Source: Adenophora triphylla var. japonica
Lineage: Eukaryota > Streptophyta > Magnoliopsida > Asterales > Campanulaceae
Direction of reading: 5' to 3'
Assembly (NCBI GenBank): GCA_022495995.1
Contig: JAFEMH010005415.1
Location: forward strand, 99,858 to 163,857
DNA length: 64,000 bases
This document shows, piece after piece, positions 36,141 to 47,425 of the stretch. The translations under genes and the position numbers were made by a program. The notes below the pieces were generated by a model. The model did not search any database. It saw only the letters and a list, made by a program, of their open reading frames with translations, and was not told where the DNA came from. Positions within the stretch are counted from its first letter, which is position 1; every line of letters starts with the position of its first letter.

Positions 36141-37649
36141 ATGGGGGACCAAGTAACAAGGGAGGAATTCGATAGGCTAATCACAACCATGGCTGCGTTA
36201 TCAACGTAGATGGAGGTGTTCATGGCTGCTCAACGGGGTCCAAACGCTCGTGATAATCGCAATCGTGGTGACGAGAGAGACAGGGGTATTGAACAGGGCC
36301 GACGCCCTAGGAGGGTCGAAAATAATGATGAAGAAGATTCCAGTTCCGATGATGTAATTGATAGTGATGATGAACCGGAGCAGGGTGGTCATCGGCACCG
36401 CCAAGATTATAGGATTAAGGCGGATATTCCATTATTCTATGGAACCATGGGAATTGAAGATTTCCTTGATTGGCAGAATGACGTTGATCGTTTCTTCGAG
36501 GTTATGGAGGTGCCTACGAACAAACAGGTCAAGATGGTGGCGATTAGATTGAAGAGCACTGCTGCGGTTTGGTGGGAGAAGCTTGTTGCGCAGAGGCGAC
36601 GACAAGGGAAGGGGTCAATCAAAACCTGGAGGCGTATGAAGCAGTTGATTTCTGAACGATTCTTACTGGCAGATTATGAGCAGACTTTGTACAAATTGTA
36701 TCTCAATTGTGTGCAGGGTAAAAGGACCGTTGATGAGTACACTACAGAATTTCAGATGTATACTGCGTGGGTTAGGGTTGAGGAGACCGAAGATCAGAAG
36801 ATTGCTCGTTACATCAATGGGTTGAAGGGTTCGATCCAAGAGAAGATGGGTTTGCATCAGGCGTGGACATTAACGGATGCTACCACTCTGGCGTTGAAAG
36901 CTGAACTTATAGAGAAGTCGAGTTCGAAGGATTTTACTCTTTTTCGCAGTTTTCCTCAGCAGGGTAGTTCTGAAGCAGTAACTGATAACGACCCAACTCC
37001 GCAGGCCAAGAATACAGTCAACGCTAGCAGTAGCACAGTGAACAAGGCTCCGATACAGAAAGCAGCGAATCCGTACGCCAAGCCAGCAGGGGATAAGTGT
37101 TATCGTTGTCAGGGATATGGCCACAGATCGAATGTTCGCCCCACCCGGAGAACTGCTGCAGTTTTGCATGAGTACGAAGAGGAGGAGCCCGAGGTCAATG
37201 AGTATGAAGGATTTGAGCTTGAGGAAGAGGAGTCCGGTGAGAGGGTCGGGTGCGTGCTTCAACAGATGTTACTTTCTTCCAAGGACGAGGGCCAACGGAA
37301 GAATCTGCTGCGAGCACATTGTTCTGTCAACAACAAGGTATGTAACTTGATTGTTGATATTGGTTGTACTGAAAACATTGTTTCGCAGAAGTTGATTGGA
37401 TATTTAGGGTTAAAGACTGAACCCCATGAGGAACCTTATAGCTTGGGGTGGATGAATAAGGGTTCAGAACTCAGGGTATCACAGACTTGCAAGGTCCCTA
37501 TTTCCATTGGCAAATATTATAAGGAAGTGGTTGTTTGTGACGTTCTGAATATGGACATCTGTCATATATTGCTTGGTCGGCCTTGGAAGTATGATCATGA
37601 CATTACGTATCGGGGAAGAGATAATGTGTTTATGTTCACTTGGGATTAA
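36141..37649 (+). pseudogene. gag-protease of the TR-GAG-like element
   Basis: The likely original start is ATG at 36141 (MGDQVTREEFDRL), with one in-frame TAG at 36207-36209. Open frame of 479 codons from 36210. An acidic N-terminus is followed by the gag core (IPLFYGTMGIEDFLDWQNDV, STAAVWWEKLVAQRR, RTVDEYTTEF). The zinc knuckle CYRCQGYGHRSNVRP has Arg in place of the last Cys. The protease motif reads VDIGCTENIVS, where D-S-G or D-G-G is usual, followed by CHILLGRPWKYD. It ends at a TAA with the frame open beyond it. Nearly intact but with two key residues changed. Confidence 0.88.
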
Positions 37650-38005
37650 CATAAGATTGCCATAGCTCCTGTACTGCGTTTTGAGGAAAAGGTTGAGAAA
37701 GGAAGGCCGGTTGGGTTGCTTAGGCAGAACGATAAAGATCCGACAGCGACTAGTGAAGAAGCGGAGTATCTTTATCCGATAGTGATTGAAGGGTTGTTGG
37801 GTTATGTTAAGGTGGAGACGGGGATGTCGAGAGATATTGAAGAACGTCTTTTGGGGTTTCAGGGGTTGCTTTCTGACGAGCTGCCTAATGAGCTCCCTCC
37901 TATGAGGGATAAGAAGCTACAACCTTGCAAGTACGAGTACCACGCGGGTGGAGTCCTTTATTCTGATGTGAACTCGGGGTCGAGTTCTTTGGAGGTGGGA
38001 GAGAC
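37650..38005 (+). pseudogene. RT start joined to the element's 3' end
   Basis: Same frame as gag after one TAA. It reads through LLSDELPNELPPMRD, the linker that precedes RT in this lineage, then within a few codons reaches the polypurine tract. All of RT, RNase H and integrase is deleted. Confidence 0.75.
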
Positions 38006-38548
38006 TGATGCAGGAGATGATTTTGGAGACGAGGCGGCCGCCCCATATCTCCCCAGGCGTGCGCCTCAAGCCCAAGCCACGAAGGGAATGTCTTCTGTTG
38101 TTTCTGTTGTCGATGCGACCGCCCCAGCTGAAGTGATGCGGACGCCTCAAGCCAAGACAACCATGAGCAGTGTTTCGGCCTTTCAGGCGGGCGCCTGGCC
38201 CTAGTCCAGGAGGGCGCCTCGCGCCGTCGTGGGTTTCCTAATTTCAATCAATTTCATTTCTTTTGCTGAGTATTTTGACATTAAAACTTGGGTATTTTGG
38301 TCATTGTTTTATTATTTGATTTTAGGGTTTTGAGGATAGTATTTAAACACTTTTAGGGCTTTTGTTAAAGACAGTTTATGATATTTGATTTTAAGAGTTT
38401 TCTCTTTAATTCCTGGTGGATTCCAGATTATCGCTGGTGGATTCCAGTATTGTGTTTGAGGATCCTTCGCTTGAAGGATCCTTCGCTTGAAGGGTTCTTG
38501 TGATTAGTGCGCTAATCACGAAACTTATCGTGCTTCCGTGCTGCGTCA
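38006..38548 (+). repeat. 3' LTR of the gag-protease element
   Basis: 543 bp. Longer than the 5' LTR mainly through a 16-bp duplication (cttgaaggatccttcg, about 38462-38490). Confidence 0.93.
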
Positions 38549-38553
38549 AAAGA

Positions 38554-38838
38554 ACAGAGGTTGAGATGGAACCGAACAAGAAACAACAAGATTCAGTAGA
38601 CAAGAAGAAAGTCGCAGCCTCTCTTTTCTTTAATTCAATTCATCATCAAAAACTAACTTGTTTAAAACTCTAAAACATGTTTAAGTACTCCTAAGTAAAC
38701 CCTAAAACGTTTTGGAATGAAAAGAACAAAAATACCCAACTTCAATGTTTTAATCAAACACCAGAAAAATACATCAGCAAAATAACGTCGCAGCTTCTCC
38801 CGTCAATGAGGCGCCCGCCCAGCCTAGTGTGAGGCGCC
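38554..38838 (-). repeat. Remnant of the 5' LTR of the minus-strand gypsy element
   Basis: Matches 24073-24362 and continues the 8 bp at 35559-35566. It stops at gaggcgcc (38838), where duplicated intron sequence begins; the outer 147 bp are missing. Confidence 0.85.
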
Positions 38839-39136
38839 AAGGAGAGGTGCATGTATTGAAAGATTTCTATTTTTTTCCAACTCATTTTTATTGTTGATTT
38901 ACCATCAAAAAAAAACAAGGAGAGGTGCATGTATTGAAAGATTTCTATTTTTTTCCAACTCATTTTTATTGTTGATTTACCATCAAAAAAAAACAAGGAG
39001 AGGTGCATGTATTGAAAGATTTCTATTTTGGTTATGTATCTATTTATGGTCCTACAAAATAAATACAGCTCATACAAGTACACTGCATAGTGTTGTAGTT
39101 TCAATTAATCTCAGGCTTTTTCTGGGCTCTTTTAGT

Positions 39137-39168
<32 letters not shown>

Positions 39169-39461
39169 TTGTTTGTAAATACTGTGTGCATATGTGATGT
39201 GAGATTTCTGTATTCCTGAAGACTTGGAATCCAAATGGAACCTACATGACTTGAAAAACACATACTACAACACAGTCCAACATAGAAACACACATACTGG
39301 TTATTTTATTAATCGACGTTTTCTTTAATTAATGAAAATTAGATTCTAAACCGTACACGTACACAAATGTTTATTCTATAATCTCGATTAACATACATAA
39401 TTAAAAGGGTTTTATTATTTCAATGTTTTTTTTTTATTATGGATTTCTGCGTGCATTTTTT
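38839..39461. repeat. Intron segment A, copy 2, with a 78-bp tandem triplication at its edge
   Basis: Unit aaggagaggtgcatg to ccatcaaaaaaaaac is repeated (38839, 38915, 38993) before the sequence continues as in 9067-9531. The GT tract near 39140 is longer than in copy 1. It directly joins the truncated LTR at 38838. Confidence 0.85.
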
Positions 39462-40032
39462 TTTTTTTTGAAAATATCATAATGAATGGTGTAGATTGAG
39501 GGTTTATATGAGAATTGACCGAACGAAATTGAAACAAGATGAGATTGAAACCCTAGATAATTGTTCAACGGCAAATATTTTCATTAATAAAAAACAAAGT
39601 CTAATTTTTGAAATTGACATATGACCCTATTTTATATGACTCATACGACTTGAAAAACAAGTCAAAACCTACTAAAATTACCCCTAGAAAACAACCTTTG
39701 CTCTAACCAGCGGAGCTAGCTGAACCACTTTTGAAAATTTTCCTTTACTGGATTTCGTTTGAAAAGAAGAAAGACAGCTATATGGTAACATAATAGGACT
39801 CAAGAATAACAAAATATCTCCAAAATCTATTCTAAAACATCAAAATATTACCTATCTAATAATAATTGCGAAAATACAAAGAAAATAATAAAAGATAAGT
39901 AAATAATAATTTCGTTTCTGAAGCTGCCGAAATCTGCCTTGTCTCTACCTGCATCAATGAATCATTTTGATTTACCAACTGGAACATTATCAGTTCAGTC
40001 ATAGTATGAAGAAAATGGAACTTTGCATTTGT
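39462..40032. other. Intron 1 sequence with segment A4 copy 2
   Basis: 39498-39555 matches 24003-24060. The rest is single-copy AT-rich intron. No gene is seen. Confidence 0.45.
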
Positions 40033-40890
40033 TGTTGGAAATGGATAACGGAAAGTTAAGTTTAACTTAACGTTGATCTAGTTTCTAACGGAAGTTCGTT
40101 ATGTGTTAACGAAACTAGTTACAAATGGTAATCTACATCTGTTGTAGATTATATATAACTCATTTAATGTCTCAAAACCATTTAGGGTGAATGAGAATTA
40201 ATGATAAAGTCTTTTGTAACTTAACAAGAGTTAAATATTGGGTCAAAGTTTGATTTGGGTTGGTCCCAAAATTGGGGTGGACTTGTTGTGGCTAAAGGGC
40301 CGACGAGCAAAGCCGAAGAAGTGTTTGCACGGCCGTGCACGTGTCTAGGACACGGCCGTGCACCGTGCCTTGGCTTGCCACTCGACCGTGCTGAGCCTTG
40401 AACTCGACCGTGCATATTGCCTTGCACGGCCGTGCAGTTCATTGGACACGGCCGTGCAAATGCTGTTATACCCGAAAAGTTGTGACTTTTCAAGGGAAAA
40501 GCCACCAAACCCTTTGACTCTCCTTATATACTTCCCCTCCGAATTTCAATTCACTAATACTGTATTTCTACCCTTCCTACCCTCTAGTGAGATAGATAAA
40601 CATACCCAAATCATTGGCATCTTGTTGCATCAAATCTTTCAAAGTCCAAAGTTGTAAATAGTGAGTAGTTCGTAGAGTTACCAATTTGGAGTGCTCCTAT
40701 TGGTGATTATAAGTCGTTTTATCTCACGAGAAGTTTGCCATTTAAACCGTAAGCACCTGTGCGGGGCAAATACTTCTTACGGAAATTGTGCTACACAAGA
40801 CTCGACTTCCTAAATTGTTCTTCCCAATTTCCGTTAGTTTTTCTGTCAAGTTTTTCGTTAAGTTTGAAGAAGCCACACATAAATCCAACA
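40033..40890 (+). repeat. 5' LTR of the copia element
   Basis: 858 bp. Cluster of TGCACGGCCGTGCA palindromes (first perfect copy 40326-40339) and cacggccgtg variants to 40460. Confidence 0.94.
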
Positions 40891-40930
40891 ATCGTAAGAA
40901 GTATTTGCGCTTCTTCAAGATCTTCAATAG

Positions 40931-41640
40931 ATGGCAAATGAGAAAGACGTCTCCTCATCCAGTCAAGGGAATGTTACGCCTCCTTCTCAAGGTGACGCTA
41001 CATTCAACCATGTTGCACCCGCTACTACACCATCTCACTCGGTTCATGGTAAGAAACCTCCTTCTGGTGAAACCTCAAGGGTTGCACCTCTTAATGCTCT
41101 CCCTCCGTCTCATGTGTTCGCACATGCGGAAAGACCGGGTATTCTTACCGGGATGAACTTTAAGAGGTGGCAACAGAAAATGTTGGTCTTTTTGACAACA
41201 TTAAAATTGGTGCATTTTCTTTGGGAATATCCACCACTGATATCCGATGAGGATGAATCCAAAGCAAAGAATGATTTGGATACATGGAATCACAGCGATT
41301 TCTTGTGTCGCAATTATATTCTTAATGGCTTGGATTATGCACAATACAAAGTGTGTTGTGGCATAAAGACCGCGAGAGAACTTTGGGACTTTCTCGAGAT
41401 GCACAATACTATGTGTATTGTGACTAAAAGACCGCAAGTGAACTTGGTGAAAAGAAGTACCTAAACAAGAGAAAGAACACCGGGAAAGTGAAGAGGACCG
41501 CCAAGAAGGTTAAAGGTAGTTGTTTTAATTGCGTGCAAACCCGGCATATGGCTAGGGAATGTCGACATCCTAGAATCAACAACCAAGATGGAAACCCTCT
41601 TCAAGCCAATGTGGACTCAAGATCGATATGTTCCATTGGA
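40931..41640 (+). pseudogene. gag of the copia element
   Basis: Start ATG at 40931 (MANEKDVSSSSQGNV). The N-terminal 177 codons include the copia gag block FKRWQQKMLVFLTTLKL and LWDFLEMHNTM. Frame change near 41450 is followed by a CCHC knuckle, CFNCVQTRHMARECR (about 41521-41565). The middle of gag is deleted, compared with the usual length. Confidence 0.8.
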
Positions 41641-44600
41641 CTTTGATCAACTTAGCCTAGGGGCATAAGATTGAATTGACCAAATGTGGTCATTGTATTA
41701 CATTAGTAAAGGGTACCTTGTTGAAGGACTCCTTAACTTGAATTGTAAATGTTTTATCCGCCTAAGTGCGAAGAATAAAATTTCAAATTTTATTTACTTG
41801 GTTTGAAGTGTTCCAATTGTTATGACGTGTTCAATTAGGTCGTGTAAATTTAAATTCACTAAGTCGACGAGTTAATTTAAAATTACTACCTAAGATGAAG
41901 TTTGATTCGTAAATCAATTGTGATTTCTTTTGTAGAAATCGGCTCAAACCGTAGATAGTAAATAGATAGTTCATTACTTATTTATGATTGCATTTGATAA
42001 TGCAAAGTTCATCTTTTGGAAAAGTAAAAGTAAAACCTTAAAGTTTTAAGTAAACAATAAGGTTTGTGATTCATCTTAATTAACAATTAAGAATTTCGTA
42101 GTGATAGAGGTGGTTAGTATGTAGTACCGTTTGAAAAATAATTGTTGGGACGCTAACACTTATTTATCAAACGAATGCTTCTTACACACTCAAATCAATT
42201 GAATCACAGAAAAAGGAAAGATAGAACTTTTAAAGGAGATGCCTTATTGATAAGTTCCGTCTTATGTGGGTATACCTAGCAAAGGTAGAAATATCTAAAC
42301 CTAAAGAGGTTAAGATAGGACCCAAAACCATGGATTACGTTTCCATTGGATATGCAAACTAACAGTAGTGCATATAGATTTGTGAAGAACAAATTTGAAA
42401 TGAAAATGCGGTATTCTTCAACATAGTTATGACTATGTCGTCGGTTCATCTCAAGGAGTTGAAATACATTGTAGATAACATGGTTATTACAATTAAATGA
42501 TATGAATATTCATAAAATATTTGATATGTGGAGGTACACCTCAAGTGTGGGGGTACAAGCTAAATACATAAGTTCTATTGATATGAACTTCTAGTATTAA
42601 CAGAAACTGTTAAACTGTTAACAGTTAAAAGAACGGATCCTTAGAAAGGAAATATTCAATGATGACGAATTATGAAATATTCATAAGCCGATTTATAAAT
42701 ACCTAAAATGTGGGGGTATTTGGCTAAAGTAGAAATACTTAAGCAAGACACGTTATATTCTTTGAAAATATATTTCCTTGAAAAGATAGGAAATTTATAG
42801 AAACTATGGTGGTCTTCTTAATAAGAAGAAGAACCAAGATGTAGTTGGAGGACAAAAGTTACTAATTCTTTGGTTCTAAATTCTCTAAGATGGAAAATAA
42901 ATTGAAACTGTTAAATAATTGATAACAGTTAATAATGCATCCTATTCTATTTTGGAAGATGGTTGATCTTCCTATGCGAACCGTTGGGTTGAAAAAACTA
43001 GATGTGCCAAGAATGAAACCTTTAAATATTAGACTACAAAACGGTCCATCTCAAGTAGAAGATGAAGGACCTAGACGTAGTAAAAGGGCAAGAGTGGAAA
43101 AGTCTTTTGGTCCTGATTTTCTATCATTTATGTTGGAAAACGAACCAAAGAATCGTTATGGAAAGCGTTATCTGGTCCGGATAGTTTGTTCTGGAAAGAG
43201 GCTATTAACAGTGAGACAAAATCCATAATGCTTGGGAATTGGTAGATCTCCCTCCAAGTTGCAAACCATTAGGTTGCAATTGGATTCTTAAAAGAAAATA
43301 TAAAGCCTATGGATCTGTCGATAAATATAAAGCCAGGCTAGTTGTCAAAAAGATATTATGATTCTTGCAAGATTATCCCAATTGACATAACAAAGCGTTC
43401 TTTGTCGCACAACCGTGTTGGATCTACTTGTGTATTCATATGGACTAAAACAAGCAACTAACTAGTGGCATGAGAAGTTCGATAGAACTATGTTATCAAA
43501 TGGATTCAAGATTAATGAATATGACAAATGTGTCTACATTAAAGTAACATCTGAATCATTTGATACCAAAGACATGTTAAAGAAGAACTTTGACATGAAA
43601 GATATGGGATTAGCAGATGTCATATTAGAAATAAAGATTTCTAGAACATCGTAAGGAATAGTCCTATCAAAATCCCATTATCTTGAAAAAGTACTTCAAA
43701 GTTAAAATAGATTCTTGAGAGGTGTACTCTAGTAAGGTAGAATCTTGAGAGGTGATCTCTGTAAAGTAGATTCCTGAAAGGTAGACTCTAAGGAGGTCAA
43801 ACCACTTAGAGATACTAAATACTTGGGAAGTCGAAACAAAGACAGAGATAATAACCACTCAAGAAACCGACCGATAGAAGAATTTGATCATTCGAAGGGA
43901 CCGATCATTCTAGATAGACTCAAGGTCTAATTGTAATTGTAATCAATCACCGAATAGTATAATCATAGTACTTGGTGTACTTGAAGATATACTTATGATT
44001 AAAGATTACAATTCCTATGTAAGTTGAATGGTCTTGGAAGATATTCCTTTCAGGAATAAGTTTGTGTCTACATAACCTAAGGCATCAAGGGACGACAATG
44101 GAAAATAGGAAAAGGTGTAGAACATAAGTGGTAAGTCAAGACACAATGGTCTTAGACACACTACCATAGTACAATTGATCTCAAATGCGACTGTCACAAC
44201 TAGCCATGTGAAGTCAAAATCGGATCCGTCTACCTAAGGGTAGTAATCGAGATCAACTGTATAAACCGTTAAGGGAACGGGTTTAAAACCCACAACAAAA
44301 GAACTTATAATGACACTCAACCTTGAGAAATGGAGATCCCAGTGCCCTTAGTTCAATGAGACAACCAAGTTATAAGTTCTAGTAGAGTTACTTGGAAACA
44401 ACAACTCGGTTTATTAACCCGGAGATGTTCAATACTCATTCCCGTAACATCCAAGTACAAGCACATGCAAAGAAATGTAAGGATAAGTTGAGAAAACTTT
44501 TAATGATTTCTATACCTTCGGGTGGAGTAGTGCATGATACTCCTTATAGCGAGAATCACCTATATAAAGCGAGAGGTAATTAGGCCGCCTCTATATGAAC

Positions 44601-44870
44601 GCTTATGAATGAGATACGGTCCAGTGGCCGAAATAGACAAAACCGTGAGAATGAAAAACTATTAGAGCTATTATTATGTGAGTATTATTGTCTTGGTATA
44701 CAACCTACAAATACGGTTCAAAGCGACTCGCTACCAAATGGCTAGTATATCCGATAATATTTCACTAGGAAAGATTCAAGGCCACAAGCTATCTATTCCG
44801 ATGTAATAATAGTTCGCCTAACTTTGGACGAAATTGCATACATGCATTAATTGTCATTCATGTGGGGGAT
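41641..44870 (+). pseudogene. Remains of pol of the copia element
   Basis: Mostly unreadable. At 42935-43228 a stretch with RRSKRARVEKSFGPDF, then AWELVDLPPS-like and KPLGCNWILKRKYKAYGSVD (43231-43340), marks the integrase-RT junction. RT fragments such as YGLKQA lie near 43440, and the RNase H end is not recognised. Protease and most of the integrase are not seen. Confidence 0.65.
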
Positions 44871-45725
44871 TGTTGGAAATGGATAACGGAAAGTTAAGTT
44901 TAACTTAACGTTGATCTAGTTTCTAAAGGAAGTTCGTTATGTGTTAACGGAACTAGTTACAAATGGTAATCTACATCTGTCAGAGATTATATATAACTCA
45001 TTTAATGTCTCAAAACCATTTAGGGTGAATGAGAATTAATGATAAAGTCTTTTGTAACTTAACAAGAGTTAAATATTGGGTCAAAGTTTGATTTGGGTCA
45101 GTCCCAAAATTGGGGTGGACTTGTTGTGGCTAAAGGGCCGACGAGCAAAATAAGAAGTGTTTGCACGGCCGTGCACGTGTCTAGGACACGGCCGTGCACC
45201 GTGCCTCGCTTGCCACTCGACCGTGCCGAGCCTTGAACTCGACCGTGCATATTGCCTTGCACGGCCGTGCAGTTCATTGGACACGGCCGTGCAAATGCTG
45301 TTATACCCGAAAAGTTGTGACTTTTCAAGGGAAAAGCCACCAAACCCTTTGAATCTCCTTATATACTTCCCCTCCGAATTTCAATTCACTAATACTGTAT
45401 TTCTACCCTTCCTACCCTCTAGTGAGATAGATAAACATACCCAAATCATTGGCATCTTGTTGCATCAAATCTTTCAAAGTCCAAAGTTGTAAATAGTGAG
45501 TAGTTCGTAGAGTTACCAATTTGGAGTGCTCCTATTGGTGATTATAAGTCGTTTTATCTCACGAGAAGTTTGCCATTTAAACCGTAAGCACCTGTGCGGG
45601 GCAAATACTTCTTACGGAAATTGTGCTACACAAGACTCGACTTCCTAAATTGTTCTTCCCAATTTCCGTTAGTTTTTCTGTCAAGTTTTCCGTTAAGTTT
45701 GAAGAAGCCACACATAAATCCAACA
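44871..45725 (+). repeat. 3' LTR of the copia element
   Basis: 855 bp, about a dozen differences from the 5' LTR. The palindrome cluster is at about 45163-45295. Confidence 0.94.
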
Positions 45726-45868
45726 TTTGTGACAATGTTTTTGGGTAAGTCCTTTTTGCTTAAGCTATGCATAACATGCCACAATGCTAAGAAGCCCAAA
45801 ATGATCAGTTTTTTTTTTTTTTTTAAAAAAAACTCACTATTGAAGGCTTCTGATATATATACATATAT
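45726..45868. other. Short intron 1 stretch
   Basis: Intron sequence with a T/A run between the copia element and segment A2 copy 2. Nothing recognised. Confidence 0.4.
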
Positions 45869-46361
45869 ACTATGGTTTATATTTTTGAGACGGGCGTGCG
45901 ACAGGGGGTGGGGAGAGGATATTATAAGTTTTGATAGGGAATTGAGGCGAAGCAAACAAAAACTACTGCCTACAGGCCTAATTATCCTCTTGTACCAATT
46001 GACATTTATATGGCACGAGTTTCATAATGTTAAGCATCTTAATGATCTATTTATCAGTTTTTCTTACTTGATATGGATAATTTTTTATTTTTTTTTTAGT
46101 TCCGGAAACAAACAAGTTGGAAGTTAGCTAGAATTTATGTTTATCTCTCTGACCTCGATTCACAATTATCACAAACTACCATAAATTTTGCCATCCTATT
46201 TGTATATATAACTCGTATCTGCTCATCAGCAATATTGACAAAATCAAAGAACTTTAGTTCAAGTGGTATACGGTAATAGCTTCCATTTTGGAGAGGTAGA
46301 GAGTTCGAATACTGTTAATGACATGTGCTAGTCTATCTAAGATGCACTTTCAGTATAAAAC
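45869..46361. repeat. Intron segment A2, copy 2, with SINE-like head and the Tat empty site
   Basis: Matches 9911-10184 apart from an extra block of about 230 bp (46000-46240). It contains the same A box/B box-like pair (agttcaagtgg, gttcgaat). It ends at AAAAC (46357-46361), the target of the Tat element, here uninterrupted and followed by ctagaaaaatg. Confidence 0.85.
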
Positions 46362-46664
46362 CTAGAAAAATGATTAGTGGTACAATATCGTAACCTCAAC
46401 AGAAATTACAAGTACTCAAACACAAGCAGCCATCATGTCCAGTATCTCAATTATTCATCAGTTGTAGCTCTAAGTTGTTCTTTTACTTTGAAATGCTAAT
46501 AAAGATATTTCAACAAGTTATAAACTCACTAAGCATGCATCACCACAGTATTCATATACTAAGCAAATGACTTGCAATCTTGCATTCCGATCCCCATGTC
46601 AACTAGGAACGGGAGGACATCTGTCTCTCTTTTGATGATGAATAAGAGTGAACACGAGTTGGAG
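46357..46664. repeat. Intron segment A3, copy 2
   Basis: Matches 23689-23991. Noncoding. Confidence 0.88.
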
Positions 46665-46984
46665 ATTATAGGATCAGACTACGCCTATAAACCAAGGAAG
46701 TGCAAGTAAAATGACACCTTTTGATTGATCAAGCAAAAGAAGGAATCAAATTGATCATGCGTAAGTCACTGGTAACGTAGAACACATGAACTGGAACTAA
46801 CAAATTAAAGGACATCAAACTTAATTATAAAATAAAGGAACTATTCTGAATTCGGAAGTATTGTGCGTGGTACAGTTGTGGTGAATGAAATTTATGCATG
46901 CTGTTGGCAATAAAAACTAAAAACTACTCCCCAGGCCTGTCCTAAATTAATGTTCATTTTCAGAATTTTATTTTGTTAGTAGCA

Positions 46985-47052
<68 letters not shown>

Positions 47053-47119
47053 TATATTACTGCATTTTTTATCTTGGTTTTGCCTGATCAATCATATTAT
47101 TCTTCTGGAGATGCTTCAG
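46665..47119. repeat. End of intron 1 with (AT)n tract
   Basis: Single-copy intron, then an (AT)n microsatellite at 46987-47049 and the acceptor of exon 2. No gene. Confidence 0.7.
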
Positions 47120-47201
47120 CGCAAAGAAGACAATAGAACGGTATACGAAGAATCCCAAGAACCTTGCACTTGCCAATACAGCCCCTGAAAAAGCTACACA
47201 G
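47120..47201 (+). CDS. SOC1-like: MADS-box gene exon 2 (I region)
   Basis: An acceptor, atgcttcag, precedes C at 47120, which completes the Ser codon of exon 1. The reading is then AKKTIERYTKNPKNL and onward to KATQ, before the donor gtttgc. KTIERY is the hallmark of the intervening region of SOC1/AGL42-type proteins. The exon is 82 bp and phase 0 at its end. It lies 38.55 kb from exon 1 and about 70 bp after an (AT)n tract. It is too short for an ORF search and was found by motif. Confidence 0.93.
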
Positions 47202-47425
47202 GTTTGCTCTCCTTTAATTCTTTGGACTCAAGTCTTCTTCTTTCTATTTCAAGGAATTTGACAAAATGGAAAAATATAAAAGGTGTTTCATTTTTGATAA
47301 TCATTTGCTTATAATGGTATCTTCCTTGAATGTTTCCGGCCACAACCATTTATGAATCTTAATGGTTGGGGAGCACGGACTTAACGGTTTCAGGTTGTTC
47401 TTAACAACTTTGTTATAGGAGAGTC

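Larger units (their letters stand above)
35567..38548 (+). mobile_element. Short Ty3/gypsy gag-protease element (TR-GAG-like)
   Basis: 2,982 bp. LTRs at 35567-36093 and 38006-38548 start TGATGCAGGAG and end CTGCGTCA. TSD AAAGA lies at 35562-35566 and 38549-38553. A primer site, TGGTATCGGAGC (36096-36107), matches initiator Met tRNA apart from one base. A polypurine ggaggtgggagaga precedes the 3' LTR. Inside are gag, protease and the first codons of RT only. It inserted 7 bp inside the LTR of the minus-strand gypsy element. Confidence 0.93.
24065..38838 (-). mobile_element. Minus-strand Ty3/gypsy gag-protease element, split by two later insertions
   Basis: Reading from high to low coordinates: LTR (38838-38554 plus 35566-35559), a primer site (ggtatcaaattgtc after LTR and spacer, about 35552-35539), gag (35520-35494, then 26289-25196), protease (25195-24536), polypurine cttcaaggggaggtg, and LTR 24509-24065. 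RT, RNase H and integrase are missing. The element at 26290-35488 sits in gag and the one at 35567-38548 sits 7 bp inside the LTR. The outer end of the right-hand LTR is lost, so no target duplication can be shown. The two LTRs differ by about 4%, the oldest of the stack. Confidence 0.82.
40033..45725 (+). mobile_element. Ty1/copia retrotransposon, degraded
   Basis: LTRs at 40033-40890 and 44871-45725 start TGTTGGAAATGG and end AATCCAACA. TSD TTTGT lies at 40028-40032 and 45726-45730. The 3' LTR follows a classic copia polypurine tract, gtgggggat. Inside, gag is readable and pol is reduced to fragments, in the order gag, integrase C-terminus, RT. LTR identity is about 98-99%. Confidence 0.93.

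Noticed and set aside
40931..44870. A host gene in intron 1 at the copia gag
   Set aside because: Flanking LTRs, TSD and the CCHC knuckle show it is a retrotransposon gag.
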